From positions 2,728,501 to 2,792,500 of the forward strand of contig NZ_JAMLIX010000001.1 of NCBI RefSeq assembly GCF_023953965.1: DNA of 64,000 nucleotides, read 5' to 3'. The DNA comes from Bosea sp. (in: a-proteobacteria) (GTDB lineage Bacteria > Pseudomonadota > Alphaproteobacteria > Rhizobiales > Beijerinckiaceae). Positions 26,335-39,690 of this stretch are shown piece after piece. Numbering within the stretch: the stretch's first letter is position 1; every line of letters begins with the position of its first letter. A model generated the notes under the pieces. That model was not told the origin of the DNA and did not search any database. It worked only from the letters and a program-made list of their open reading frames with translations. The position numbers and the translations under genes were made by a program.

Positions 26335-27144
26335 TCAATGGCCGGGCAGGACGATCATCGTCGGCCGGGCCGGCAGCGCGGCCTTGCCGAGCGTGATCGT
26401 CGCCTCACCGCGCCGCTCGACCGGCCAGAGGCCCTCGCTGCGGGCGAGGAAGCGCTCGAGCGTGCCGCCGCCGAAGAAATGCATCGGGATCATCACCCGC
26501 GCCTGGATCGATCGCAGCACCTCGAGCATGCCGCTCTGGTCGAGCGTGTAGCTGCCGTCGACCGGGAAGAGCACGATGTCGATCCGCCCGAGCGCCCTGA
26601 GGTGGCCGGGCTCCAGCGGATGATGCAGATGGCCGAGATGGGCGATGCAGAGCTCGCCGATCTCGAAGACGAAGATCGAGTTGCCGTCGAAATCGGTGCC
26701 GCCGTCGAAATTGCGGATATTGGTCGGCACATTGCGGACGCGGACGTCGCCCACCGTCAGATCGTGCTTCGCCGCGCCCCGGCCGGAGGGGTCCCAGCCG
26801 GGCAGGACGTGCTTGATCGCGGCATCGGGATGGCGCGAGTTGTGCGTCGAATGCGCCTTGTTCATCGTGGCGATGTCGGGCGTCACCGGCGGGCGGAGAT
26901 AGTCGTTGTAGTCGGTCGCGATCGTCACGCCGCCGGGCGTCTCGATCAGGAAGGTGGCGTGGCCGACGAAGCTGAGGCGGACCTCGTCCTTCGCCAGCTG
27001 CACGCGCCGGATCGGCAGGCTCAGGCTCGCCATCTCGGGCCGGCAGCCGGGTTCGCCCGACTGGGCCCGGGCGGGCAGGGCGCCGGCCGCGGCACAGGCG
27101 ACGAACGGCAGCAGGAAGCGCAGCGCGATCCGAAGCAAGCTCAT
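26335..27144 (-). CDS. Metallo-beta-lactamase-fold hydrolase, UlaG-like, exported
   Basis: A 269-aa protein with a signal peptide (about 1-28, ending PARAQ). The MBL fold is indicated by RLSFVGHATFLIETPGGVTI and LCIAHLGHLHHPL. The canonical HxHxDH metal motif is replaced by H98-x2-H101-x3-H105 (AHSTHNSRHPD), while the later LGHLHH and VMIPMHFFGG histidines are kept. Beta-lactone or phosphodiester substrates are known for relatives; here the substrate is unknown. A GGAG Shine-Dalgarno precedes the ATG at 27144. Confidence 0.85.
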   Translation of the reverse strand: MSLLRIALRFLLPFVACAAAGALPARAQSGEPGCRPEMASLSLPIRRVQLAKDEVRLSFVGHATFLIETPGGVTIATDYNDYLRPPVTPDIATMNKAHSTHNSRHPDAAIKHVLPGWDPSGRGAAKHDLTVGDVRVRNVPTNIRNFDGGTDFDGNSIFVFEIGELCIAHLGHLHHPLEPGHLRALGRIDIVLFPVDGSYTLDQSGMLEVLRSIQARVMIPMHFFGGGTLERFLARSEGLWPVERRGEATITLGKAALPARPTMIVLPGH

Positions 27145-27243
27145 CGGCAGGCTCCATGCGGTCTCGTCGGGGTAGCGGAGTGTTAGGCAAAAGCCGGGCC
27201 GGGGGAAGCGCACGGGCGGTTTCGTGACCGGCCGGCGCACCGG

Positions 27244-27792
27244 TTAGCCGCGCGGCCCGGCCCTGACCTCGACGCGCGCTTGCGCCAGGCGCCGATACAG
27301 CCTGCGGCGGCGCAGGATCGGCAGCCAGTCGTAGAGGAACATCTCGGCCGGGCGCCAGATCACGACCCAGCCGACGATGATGAAGCTCTCCTGAAAGATG
27401 CGGATGAAGGGACCTTCCCGCCCTTGCGTCAAAAGCCAGCTCATGAACAGGCAGAAGGCCAGCACCGCGAAGCCGATGGCGAAGGCCAGCCGCCCGTCGC
27501 GGAAAAGCTCGCGCAGCGCGCGTGTCTCGGCGCGCGCCTTGTCGGCGAACCAGTTCCGGATCGCGGTGGCGAGATCGGGAGCGGGCTTCCCGGCGGCATC
27601 TGGCTCCTGAAGATGGATCACGATCGCGATCGGCTCGTCCTTCGGCAGCTCGCCCGCCCATTCCACGATGTAGTCCTCGGCGTCGGCGGCGAGGTCTCCT
27701 TCGCGAAAGGGGAATGGATCGAGCGTGTTGAAGAGCTGGCTCGAGTCGCGCAGCTTCAGCGCGATCGTGGCCTTTCCCGTCTCATCGGACAT
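27244..27792 (-). CDS. Conserved membrane protein of unknown function
   Basis: A 182-aa protein with a soluble N-terminal half (ATIALKLRDSSQLFNTLDPF, EWAGELPKDEPIAIVIHL) and two TM helices near LAFAIGFAVLAFCLFMSWLL and FIIVGWVVIWRPAEMFLYD. It ends in a strongly basic tail (RRRRLYRRLAQARVEVRAG), which predicts cytoplasmic ends. No enzymatic motif is visible. The start is taken at MSDETGK (27792); an in-frame start 11 codons earlier is possible. It is divergent from ettA. Confidence 0.75.
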   Translation of the reverse strand: MSDETGKATIALKLRDSSQLFNTLDPFPFREGDLAADAEDYIVEWAGELPKDEPIAIVIHLQEPDAAGKPAPDLATAIRNWFADKARAETRALRELFRDGRLAFAIGFAVLAFCLFMSWLLTQGREGPFIRIFQESFIIVGWVVIWRPAEMFLYDWLPILRRRRLYRRLAQARVEVRAGPRG

Positions 27793-27953
27793 ATCGGACG
27801 CACCCTGGCGATGTGGGAAGGGCACTATTCAGGAAGGCCGAACCACCTGCAATCGCCGGCCCGGTTGCGGGCGGCGCGGCCGGTCGCTACATAGCGGCCA
27901 GATTTCCCGACATCCCTTTGTCGACAGCCCCGAAAACGGAATTCGCTCGTCTC

Positions 27954-29606
<1,653 letters not shown>

Positions 29607-29634
29607 AGGATTGATTTCGGAATCGAAGCGGAAA

Positions 29635-29684
29635 CCCTCGCCATTCCGGATTCGCGCCTGCGGCGCGCCCCGGAATGACGAGGG
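29635..29684. repeat. Palindromic dispersed repeat / hairpin after ettA
   Basis: Nested inverted repeat: CCCTCG and CATTCCGG (29635-29649) pair with CCGGAATG and CGAGGG (29670-29684), with an inner GCGCC/GGCGC stem. It lies 29 nt after the ettA stop and may act as a terminator, although no T-tract follows. The CATTCCGG...CCGGAATGACG wording is typical of Rhizobiales dispersed repeats. Confidence 0.65.
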
Positions 29685-29777
29685 GGGTTGCGATCGCTCC
29701 CCGCCTTGCCGCTGCGCAAACGGCGACCCAAGGGTTCCGCTCACCGCCCCGTCCACTGACCGTATCGATCCCAAGCC

Positions 29778-30686
29778 ATGAGCCAGACGGCCTCGCTCCC
29801 CCGCCCCAATCCCTCCGTCGGGAGCTATGCGGCGATGCTGCTGCTCGCGCTGATGTGGGGGCTTTCGATACCCGTCACCAAGCTCGGCCTCATCACCCTG
29901 CCGCCGCTGACGCTGACCGCGCTGCGCTACGCCGTCGCCGTGCCGCTGATGTTCGTCTTCGTCGTAGGCAGGCCGCGCTTGCCGTGGCGGGCTGTGCCGC
30001 GGCTCGCCGCGCTCGGCATCCTCGGTATCGGCATCGGGCAGGTGGCGCAGACCTTCGGCGTCGTCGCCACCGCGGCCTCGGTCGGCACCATCGTCTCCGC
30101 GACGATTCCGATCTTCGTCGTCGTCTTCGCCGCCTTGCGGCTGCGGCAGCGGGTGTCCGGGCTTCAGGCGCTCGGGCTTCTCGCCGCCTTCGCCGGCATC
30201 GCGCTGGTGGCCTCGGGGCGGGGCGAGGCCACGTCGGTCACTTCCCAGACCACGCTCGCCGGCGTGATCCTGATGCTGCTCTCCTCGGTCGCCGTCGCCT
30301 TCTACTATGTCTGGAGCGTCGAATTATGCGAGCGCCACGGCACCGTGGCCGTCGTGGCCTGGAGCACGCTGTTCGGCTTCGTCGCGCTCGTGCCCTGGGC
30401 CGGGTGGGAGATGTGGCACGTGCCCTTCACGGTGACGGCGGTCGGGCTGGGCGCGGGGATCTATCTCGGCGTCGTGGTGACGGTTGCCGGGCTCTTCCTG
30501 TGGCTCACGATCCTGCGCACGGTGCCCGCCCGGATCGCCGCCGGCATCCAGTATCTCCAGCCGGTCGTCGGCGTCGCCGCGGCCGCCGCGATGTTCGGCG
30601 ACGCGCTGGGGCCGCTCTTCATCCTCGGCGTCGCTCTCGTGCTCGGGGGGCTTGCGCTCACCGTCGCGAACCGGCGCGGCGCTTGA
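29778..30686 (+). CDS. EamA/DMT superfamily transporter
   Basis: A 302-aa integral membrane protein with ten predicted TM helices in two EamA repeats. Repeat one starts LLLALMWGLSIPVTKLGLI, with ALRYAVAVPLMFVFV. Repeat two includes GVILMLLSSVAVAFYYVWS and ends in the typical PARIAAGIQYLQPVVGVAAA and GVALVLGGLALTV. Family members export amino acids, nucleotides or drugs; no substrate can be assigned. It is convergent with the FMN dehydrogenase gene, 9 nt away. Confidence 0.9.
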   Translation: MSQTASLPRPNPSVGSYAAMLLLALMWGLSIPVTKLGLITLPPLTLTALRYAVAVPLMFVFVVGRPRLPWRAVPRLAALGILGIGIGQVAQTFGVVATAASVGTIVSATIPIFVVVFAALRLRQRVSGLQALGLLAAFAGIALVASGRGEATSVTSQTTLAGVILMLLSSVAVAFYYVWSVELCERHGTVAVVAWSTLFGFVALVPWAGWEMWHVPFTVTAVGLGAGIYLGVVVTVAGLFLWLTILRTVPARIAAGIQYLQPVVGVAAAAAMFGDALGPLFILGVALVLGGLALTVANRRGA

Positions 30687-30695
30687 GCGGCGGGC

Positions 30696-31865
30696 TCAGC
30701 CCGCCAACCGCTTCATCGCCCCGGCGCGGCCGCCGACGAGGATGCGCTCGTCGACCTGTCGGATGTCGCGCAGGCCGGTGAGCGCCATGGTGACGTCGAG
30801 CTCCTTGCGGATGATCTCGAGCGCGGCGGTGACGCCCCGCTCGCCCATGGCGCCGAGCCCGTAGAGGAAGGCGCGGCCGATGAAGGTGCCATGCGCCCCG
30901 AGCGCGATCGCCTTGAGCACGTCCTGGCCCGAGCGGATGCCGCTGTCGAACAGCACCTCGATGCGGTTGCCGACCTGATCGACGATGCCGGGCAGGGCCT
31001 CGATCGAGGACAAGGCGCCGTCGAGCTGACGCCCGCCATGGTTTGAGACGATCAGCGCGTCGGCGCCACTTTTCGCTGCCATTTCAGCATCTTCCGGGTC
31101 GAGGATGCCTTTCAGAATCAACTTGCCGCCCCACTGGTCCTTGATCCAGCGGATATCGTCCCAGTTCAGCTTCGGGTCGAACTGGCTCGCTGTCCAGTTG
31201 GAGAGCGAGGAGATGTCGGCGACGCCGGTGACATGGCCGACGATGTTGCCGAACTGCCGGCGCGGCGTGTCCAGCATCTTCAGGCACCAGCGCGGCTTGA
31301 AGGCGAGGTTGATCAGGTTGGCGAGCGTCGGCTTCGGCGGGGCGGAAAGGCCGTTGCGCAGGTCCTTGTGGCGCTGGCCGAGGATCTGGAGATCGAGCGT
31401 CAGCACGAGCGCCGAGCAGCCGGCAGCCTTCGCGCGCTGGATCAGCCGGGCGATGAAATCGCGGTCCTTCATCACATAGAGCTGGAACCAGAAGGGTGCG
31501 CTGGTGTGGTTGGCCACGTCCTCGATCGAGCAGATGCTCATGGTCGAGAGGGTGAAGGGGACGCCCGCCTTCGCCGCCGCCCGCGCCGCGAGGATCTCGC
31601 CGTCGGCGTGCTGCATGCCGGTCATGCCGGTGGGGGCGAGCGCGACCGGCATCGAGACCGGCTGTCCGATCATCGTCGTGGCGAGCGAGCGGTCGGTCAT
31701 GTCGACGGCGACGCGCTGGCGCAGCTTGACCTTGGCGAAATCGGCCTCGTTGGCGCGGTAGGTGCCCTCCGTCCAGGCGCCGGAATCGGCGTAGTCGTAG
31801 AACATGCGCGGGACGCGGCGCCTGGCCATGAGGCGCAGGTCTTCGATGGTCAGGGGCTGGGCCAT
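30696..31865 (-). CDS. FMN-dependent alpha-hydroxyacid dehydrogenase (LldD/glycolate oxidase family)
   Basis: A 389-aa flavoenzyme oxidising L-2-hydroxyacids such as L-lactate. The N-terminus MAQPLTIEDLRLMARRRVPR runs into the FMN/substrate segment MFYDYADSGAWTEGTYR. PVALAPTGMTGMQHADGE, FTLSTMSICSIEDVA and FWFQLYVMKDRDF are present. The catalytic His lies in VSNHGGRQLDGALS, and the FMN phosphate site in FDSGIRSGQDVLKAIALGA. Lactate is the likeliest substrate, but glycolate or mandelate cannot be excluded. No lactate permease is adjacent. Confidence 0.9.
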   Translation of the reverse strand: MAQPLTIEDLRLMARRRVPRMFYDYADSGAWTEGTYRANEADFAKVKLRQRVAVDMTDRSLATTMIGQPVSMPVALAPTGMTGMQHADGEILAARAAAKAGVPFTLSTMSICSIEDVANHTSAPFWFQLYVMKDRDFIARLIQRAKAAGCSALVLTLDLQILGQRHKDLRNGLSAPPKPTLANLINLAFKPRWCLKMLDTPRRQFGNIVGHVTGVADISSLSNWTASQFDPKLNWDDIRWIKDQWGGKLILKGILDPEDAEMAAKSGADALIVSNHGGRQLDGALSSIEALPGIVDQVGNRIEVLFDSGIRSGQDVLKAIALGAHGTFIGRAFLYGLGAMGERGVTAALEIIRKELDVTMALTGLRDIRQVDERILVGGRAGAMKRLAG

Positions 31866-32066
31866 GTCTCGTCTCGCCGTTCGCTTCCGATGGGCTGCCC
31901 CGGCTGATTCGCATGATGCCGGGCGAGGTGCAACCGCAACGACAAAAGCGCGGGCCATGCCGAGCCTTTCATCTCGACAAGGACCGGTTTTCGGTCAATC
32001 CTTCCCTGTCGGCATAGGCGCCATGCGCCCGGTGCCGGCGAGGCTTTGGCTTCGAGGGATGTGACG

Positions 32067-32270
32067 ATGGCGACCGGAACCGTCAAATGGTTCAATACTG
32101 AGAAGGGGTTCGGCTTCATTCAGCCGGCGGAGGGCGGCAAGGATGTGTTCGTTCACATCACCGCCGTGAAGGAAGCCGGCATGATGACGCTGACGGAAGG
32201 GCAGAAGGTTTCGTTCGAGCTGAAGACCGAGCGCGGCAAGACCGCCGCGGGCGATCTGAAACTGCTCTGA
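32067..32270 (+). CDS. Cold-shock domain protein (CspA family)
   Basis: A 67-aa single cold-shock domain protein, MATGTVKWFNTEKGFGFIQP, with RNP1 KGFGFI and RNP2 VFVHI. It binds single-stranded RNA or DNA and acts as an RNA chaperone. A GAGGGA Shine-Dalgarno sits 8 nt before the ATG at 32067. It is monocistronic, with its own 200-nt upstream gap shared with the divergent dehydrogenase gene. Confidence 0.95.
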   Translation: MATGTVKWFNTEKGFGFIQPAEGGKDVFVHITAVKEAGMMTLTEGQKVSFELKTERGKTAAGDLKLL

Positions 32271-32784
32271 AGCTGCCCTGCCGCGGTTGAGTTGCGCCTG
32301 CCGCGCGCGGTCCAGGCGGGGCAGGCGCGCGCGCCGAAAACGAAAGACCGGGCCGGCGCTCCCGCCGCATGTCCGGATGGTTCTCTTCGTCCTGCAACAG
32401 GCGCCGAATGCCCCGTCCAGGTCTGACCGAGCGGGATTTTTCGGATTTGGGCATCCGGCGACGCGCGGAGTCTGGAATTCCACTTCCCGGTCCGGTCTCC
32501 AGCGGCGTTCACAGTCGACGGCTGCGTGCCGATGTCGATGATGTCGAGCACAGGGACGGGGACATGCTCGGAGTCGTTCTTCGCCGCCGTCATTTCGGAG
32601 CGCGGCGTAGACCCGGGATCCACGCCTGAACCTCTGCCGGAAGTGCTCCGGCATGGATCCCGGAGGTGCCGCTTCGCGGCTCCTCCGGGATGACGCAGGA
32701 CAGGGACAACGCTCCGGCGGCTCGTCGTTCCGTGTGCCCGTCCTGTTTTCCGCACGACAATCCGCTTGCACGAACGATTTATTC
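32271..32784. other. Gene-free stretch between csp and sahR
   Basis: About 500 nt without a convincing gene. The short frames here lack Shine-Dalgarno sites and coding bias. It holds the dispersed repeat at 32607-32697 and, at its right end, an AT-rich promoter-like zone (32755-32810) leading into the sahR operator. Confidence 0.6.
32607..32697. repeat. Nested palindromic dispersed repeat
   Basis: Two adjacent inverted repeats share sequence: CCGGGATCCA (32612-32621) with TGGATCCCGG (32654-32663), and ATCCCGGAGG (32657-32666) with CCTCCGGGAT (32682-32691), the latter enclosing GCCGC/GCGGC. The two stems are mutually exclusive. The GACCCGGGATCCA wording recurs as a dispersed element in many alphaproteobacteria. 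Confidence 0.7.
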
Positions 32785-32806
32785 GATATAAAGATATCTT
32801 TATATC
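32785..32806. promoter_or_regulatory. Perfect 22-bp palindrome, probable SahR operator
   Basis: The half-site GATATAAAGAT is followed directly by its exact reverse complement, ending 7 nt before the ATG of sahR. It is very AT-rich in a GC-rich genome. SahR-type ArsR regulators are known to control methionine-cycle genes in Proteobacteria by binding inverted repeats and responding to S-adenosylhomocysteine. Position before sahR-metF-metH fits autoregulation and operon control. Confidence 0.8.
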
Positions 32807-32813
32807 TTTCTTC

Positions 32814-33848
32814 ATGCGGCAGAGGGCGAGGCGCGTGCGGCAGCCGACGACATTGTCTTCCGATGTGCTTCTGGCGTCGTTGAGGGCCGCCGGCGAGGAG
32901 ACGCGGCTGCGCATTCTCGCCCTGCTGTCCGAGGGCGAGCTTTCGGTCTCCGATCTCACCGACATCCTCGGCCAGTCGCAGCCGCGTATCTCGCGCCATC
33001 TCAAGCTTTTGACCGAGGCCGGGCTTGTCAGGCGTTCGCGCGAGGGCGCCTGGGCCTTCTTCCGCCTCGACGAGACGGGGCCGGGCGGGGCCTTCGCGGC
33101 TTCGCTCGCCGCCTGGCTCGATCGCGGCGACCCCGTGCTCGCGGCTGATCGCGAGCGGCTCGCCGCCGTCAGGGCGACGCGGGCCGAAGCGGCGCAGAGC
33201 TATTTCGCCAGCGTCGCGCGCGACTGGGACCGGCTGCGCGGCCTGCATGTGCCCGACCATGCCGTGGAGGCTGCTGTCGAGGACGCCGTCGGCGAGGGCT
33301 CGCCCGGCGCCATGCTCGACCTCGGCACCGGCACCGGGCGGATGCTGGAGAAGATCGCGCCGAAATTCGGCCGCGCCGTCGGCGTCGACGCCAACCATGC
33401 GATGCTGGCGGTGGCGCGGGCCAATCTGGAGCAGGCGGGGCTGTCGCGCGTCGAGCTTCGGCAGGGCGACATCTATGCGCTGCCCTTCGCGCGCGGCTCC
33501 TTCGACCTCGTCGTGATCCATCAGGTGCTGCATTTCCTCGACGATCCCGGCCGGGCCGTGCGCGAGGCAGCGGCGATGCTGGCGCCAGGCGGGCGGCTGG
33601 TCGTCGTCGATTTCGCCCCGCACGAGATGGAATTCCTGCGCAGCGAGCATGCCCATCGCCGGCTCGGCTTCTCGCGCCAGCAGATCGCCGGCTGGTTCGC
33701 CGAAGCCGGACTCGCCTGCGACCTCGCGCGCGAGATCACGCTCGCCGATGGCGGCTCCGGCCAGCTGCCGGTGATGCTCTGGCGCGGGCGTGACCGGCGT
33801 ATCCAGGCCGATCCGCCGGTGCGTGCCGTCAATCTCGAGGTTGCCTGA
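32814..33848 (+). CDS. sahR: ArsR-family regulator fused to SAM-methyltransferase-like domain (SahR)
   Basis: A 344-aa two-domain protein. The N-terminal ArsR winged helix (about 15-100) contains LRAAGEETRLRILALLSEGE and the recognition helix QSQPRISRHLKLLTEAGLV. The C-terminal class I methyltransferase fold carries motif I MLDLGTGTGRMLEKI, GVDANHAMLAVARANL and GGRLVVVDFAPHEMEF. The domain probably binds SAH as effector rather than catalysing. The ATG at 32814 is used because an in-frame TTG at 32766 would place the operator palindrome inside the gene; a GTG at 32835 has a better Shine-Dalgarno and is a real alternative. The stop overlaps the metF start by 1 nt. Confidence 0.88.
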   Translation: MRQRARRVRQPTTLSSDVLLASLRAAGEETRLRILALLSEGELSVSDLTDILGQSQPRISRHLKLLTEAGLVRRSREGAWAFFRLDETGPGGAFAASLAAWLDRGDPVLAADRERLAAVRATRAEAAQSYFASVARDWDRLRGLHVPDHAVEAAVEDAVGEGSPGAMLDLGTGTGRMLEKIAPKFGRAVGVDANHAMLAVARANLEQAGLSRVELRQGDIYALPFARGSFDLVVIHQVLHFLDDPGRAVREAAAMLAPGGRLVVVDFAPHEMEFLRSEHAHRRLGFSRQQIAGWFAEAGLACDLAREITLADGGSGQLPVMLWRGRDRRIQADPPVRAVNLEVA

Positions 33849-34759
33849 TGAACGCTTTCCGCCCCAGCCGGCACGGCTCGCGCCGCCCGCGCGTCTCCTT
33901 CGAGTTCTTCCCGCCGAAGAGCGAGGAGATGGAGGCCGCTTTGTGGGAGAGCGTGCGCCGGCTCGAGCCGCTCGGCCCCAGCTTCGTCTCGGTGACCTAC
34001 GGCGCCGGCGGCTCGACCCGCGAGCGCACCCACGCCACCGTCAAGCGCATGGTCGAGGAGACGGGCCTGAAGCCGGCCGCGCATCTCACCTGCGTCTCGG
34101 CCTCGAAGGCCGAGGTCGACGCGGTGATCCGCGCCTATTGGGAGGCGGGCGTGCGCCATGTCGTGGCGCTGCGCGGCGATCCGGCCGGCGGTATCGGCAC
34201 GGCCTATGAGGCGCATCCGGAAGGCTACGGCCAGACCTGCGACCTCGTCGCCGGGCTGAAGCGCATCGGCGATTTCGAGGTGACCGTCTCGGCCTATCCG
34301 GAGAAGCACCCGGAAGCCGCCTCGCTCGATGCCGATATCGAGGCGCTGAAGAAGAAGGTCGATGCCGGCGCGAGCCGGGCGATCACCCAGTTCTTCTTCG
34401 ATAACGATGTCTATTTCCGCTATCTCGACAAGGTCCGCGCGGCGGGCATCGAAATCCCGATCCTGCCCGGCGTGGTGCCGGTGCAGAACTTCAGGCAGAC
34501 CGCGGGCTTCGCCCGCAAGACCGGGGCGAGCGTGCCGCAATGGCTCACCGACCGCTTCGAGGGGCTGGAGGACGATCCGGCGACCCGCCGGCTGGTGGCG
34601 GCCGCCGTCTGCGCCGAGCAGGTGCTCGACCTGATCGATCGCGGCGCGACCGACCTGCATTTCTACACGATGAACAAGGCCGACCTCGTCTACGCCATCT
34701 GCCATCTCGTGGGCCTGAAGCCCGAGAAGCCGGCGGCGCAGGCGGTGGCGGCGGAGTAA
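33848..34759 (+). CDS. metF: Methylenetetrahydrofolate reductase
   Basis: A 303-aa flavoprotein that reduces 5,10-methylene-THF to 5-methyl-THF, the methyl donor for MetH. The TIM-barrel landmarks are RVSFEFFPPKSEEMEAALW, FVSVTYGAGGSTRERT, AAHLTCVSASKAEVD, VALRGDPAGG and AITQFFFDNDVYFRYLDKV. Length is normal for bacterial MetF. It is sandwiched between sahR (1-nt overlap) and metH (6-nt gap) in one transcriptional unit. Confidence 0.96.
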   Translation: MNAFRPSRHGSRRPRVSFEFFPPKSEEMEAALWESVRRLEPLGPSFVSVTYGAGGSTRERTHATVKRMVEETGLKPAAHLTCVSASKAEVDAVIRAYWEAGVRHVVALRGDPAGGIGTAYEAHPEGYGQTCDLVAGLKRIGDFEVTVSAYPEKHPEAASLDADIEALKKKVDAGASRAITQFFFDNDVYFRYLDKVRAAGIEIPILPGVVPVQNFRQTAGFARKTGASVPQWLTDRFEGLEDDPATRRLVAAAVCAEQVLDLIDRGATDLHFYTMNKADLVYAICHLVGLKPEKPAAQAVAAE

Positions 34760-34765
34760 AGCCCG

Positions 34766-38521
<3,756 letters not shown>

Positions 38522-38582
38522 CCGGGTTTCCTTTGGGCGCCGTCGGGGTTATGGCCGCAGCACGATTTTGCAAGGAGCGGTC

Positions 38583-38891
38583 ATGGCCGGCGACAGCGAC
38601 GATTACGTCTATGACGAGGCGACGGGCGAGTGGCGCCCGGCTTCGGAGGTCGCCGCCGCCGCGGCTGCCGCGGCGCGCTTCGAGGTGCGGGATTCTGCCG
38701 GCAACGTCCTCGCGGACGGTGATTCCGTCGTGCTGATCAAGGACCTCAAGGTCAAGGGCGCCGGCCAGACCCTGAAGCAGGGCACGGTGATCCGCTCGAT
38801 CCGGCTGACCGACGATCCGCAGGAGATCGACTGCCGCCACGATGCGATCAAGGGGCTCGTGCTGCGCACCGAATTCGTGCGCAAGCGCTGA
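38583..38891 (+). CDS. PhnA-like protein
   Basis: A 102-aa protein whose C-terminal half matches the PhnA domain (VLADGDSVVLIKDLKVKGAG, TVIRSIRLTDDPQEIDCR, KGLVLRTEFVRK). The zinc-ribbon N-terminus of longer PhnA proteins is replaced by an acidic and alanine-rich stretch. Despite the historic name, the family is not clearly tied to phosphonate use; its function is unknown. A good Shine-Dalgarno (AAGGAG) precedes the ATG. It is 61 nt after metH. Confidence 0.85.
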   Translation: MAGDSDDYVYDEATGEWRPASEVAAAAAAAARFEVRDSAGNVLADGDSVVLIKDLKVKGAGQTLKQGTVIRSIRLTDDPQEIDCRHDAIKGLVLRTEFVRKR

Positions 38892-38897
38892 TCCTCC

Positions 38898-39686
38898 TCA
38901 GGCGGTGCGCGCGTCCTGCGTCGCCGCCAGCAGGTCGCGCAGCGTCGTGATCGTCGAGGCATCGGCGACGCCGTCGACGATCTGCGGGCGCCAGTGGCGC
39001 TGGAAGGCGGCGACGACCGCTTCGGTCTTCTCGTCGAAGATGCCGTCGACCGCGATGCCGTAGCCCAGCATGGCGAACATCGCCTGCAGCGCCTCGACCG
39101 GCTGGCCGCTCTCGCCGCGGGCGAGGAAGCGCCCGCCGCGGATCGGCGCCGGCTCGCTCCACAGGCCGACGCCGCCCTCGGCAAAGCGCCGCCAGGGGAA
39201 TTTCTCGCCGGGGTCGATCTTGCGGCCGGGCGCGACGTCGGAATGGGCGAGCACGCGTTCGGGCGGAATCGACCAGCGCGCGCAGATGTCGCGGCAGAGG
39301 TTTAGCGTCGCCCTGATCTGCTCTTCGGGGAAATCGGGCAGGGCGCCGGGGTGGCCGGGATTGGCGATCTCGATGCCGATCGAGCAGGAGTTGATATCGC
39401 TCTCGCCGGCCCAGTGCGCGGCACCGGCATGCCAGGCGCGCCGCGCTTCCGGCACGAGCTGGAGCGTGTGGCCGTTCTCGAAGACGAAATAATGCGAGGA
39501 GACCTGCGAGACCGGGTTGCACAGCCATTGCAGCGCCTCGCCCGCGACCGGCATGCCGGTGTAGTGCAGGATCAGCATGTCCGGCCGGCGTCCGGGCGTC
39601 CCATCCGCATGCTTGCGCTCGCCATGGTTCGGCGAGGGGAAGACCTTGCTGGCGAAGCGGCTGTCGGGGGTGGCGGTGTCGGTCAT
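38898..39686 (-). CDS. N-acetylmuramoyl-L-alanine amidase, AmpD/AmiD type, with peptidoglycan-binding domain
   Basis: A 262-aa zinc amidase cleaving the MurNAc-L-Ala bond of peptidoglycan fragments. The amidase_2 domain has zinc ligands in MLILHYTGM and VLAHSDVAPGRKIDPG, with SSHYFVFENG and CSIGIEIANPGHPG between. The C-terminal domain (about 185-250) is a PG_binding_1 module: GQPVEALQAMFAMLGYGI, then DGIFDEKTEAVVAAFQ. No signal peptide is evident, suggesting a cytoplasmic recycling role like AmpD, although family members can be exported. It is preceded on the same strand by the DjlA-like gene (4-nt gap). Confidence 0.9.
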   Translation of the reverse strand: MTDTATPDSRFASKVFPSPNHGERKHADGTPGRRPDMLILHYTGMPVAGEALQWLCNPVSQVSSHYFVFENGHTLQLVPEARRAWHAGAAHWAGESDINSCSIGIEIANPGHPGALPDFPEEQIRATLNLCRDICARWSIPPERVLAHSDVAPGRKIDPGEKFPWRRFAEGGVGLWSEPAPIRGGRFLARGESGQPVEALQAMFAMLGYGIAVDGIFDEKTEAVVAAFQRHWRPQIVDGVADASTITTLRDLLAATQDARTA

Positions 39687-39690
39687 GGGC

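Noticed and set aside
32766..32813. TTG-initiated extension of SahR by 16 residues
   Set aside because: It would place the perfect operator palindrome inside the coding sequence and has no Shine-Dalgarno.
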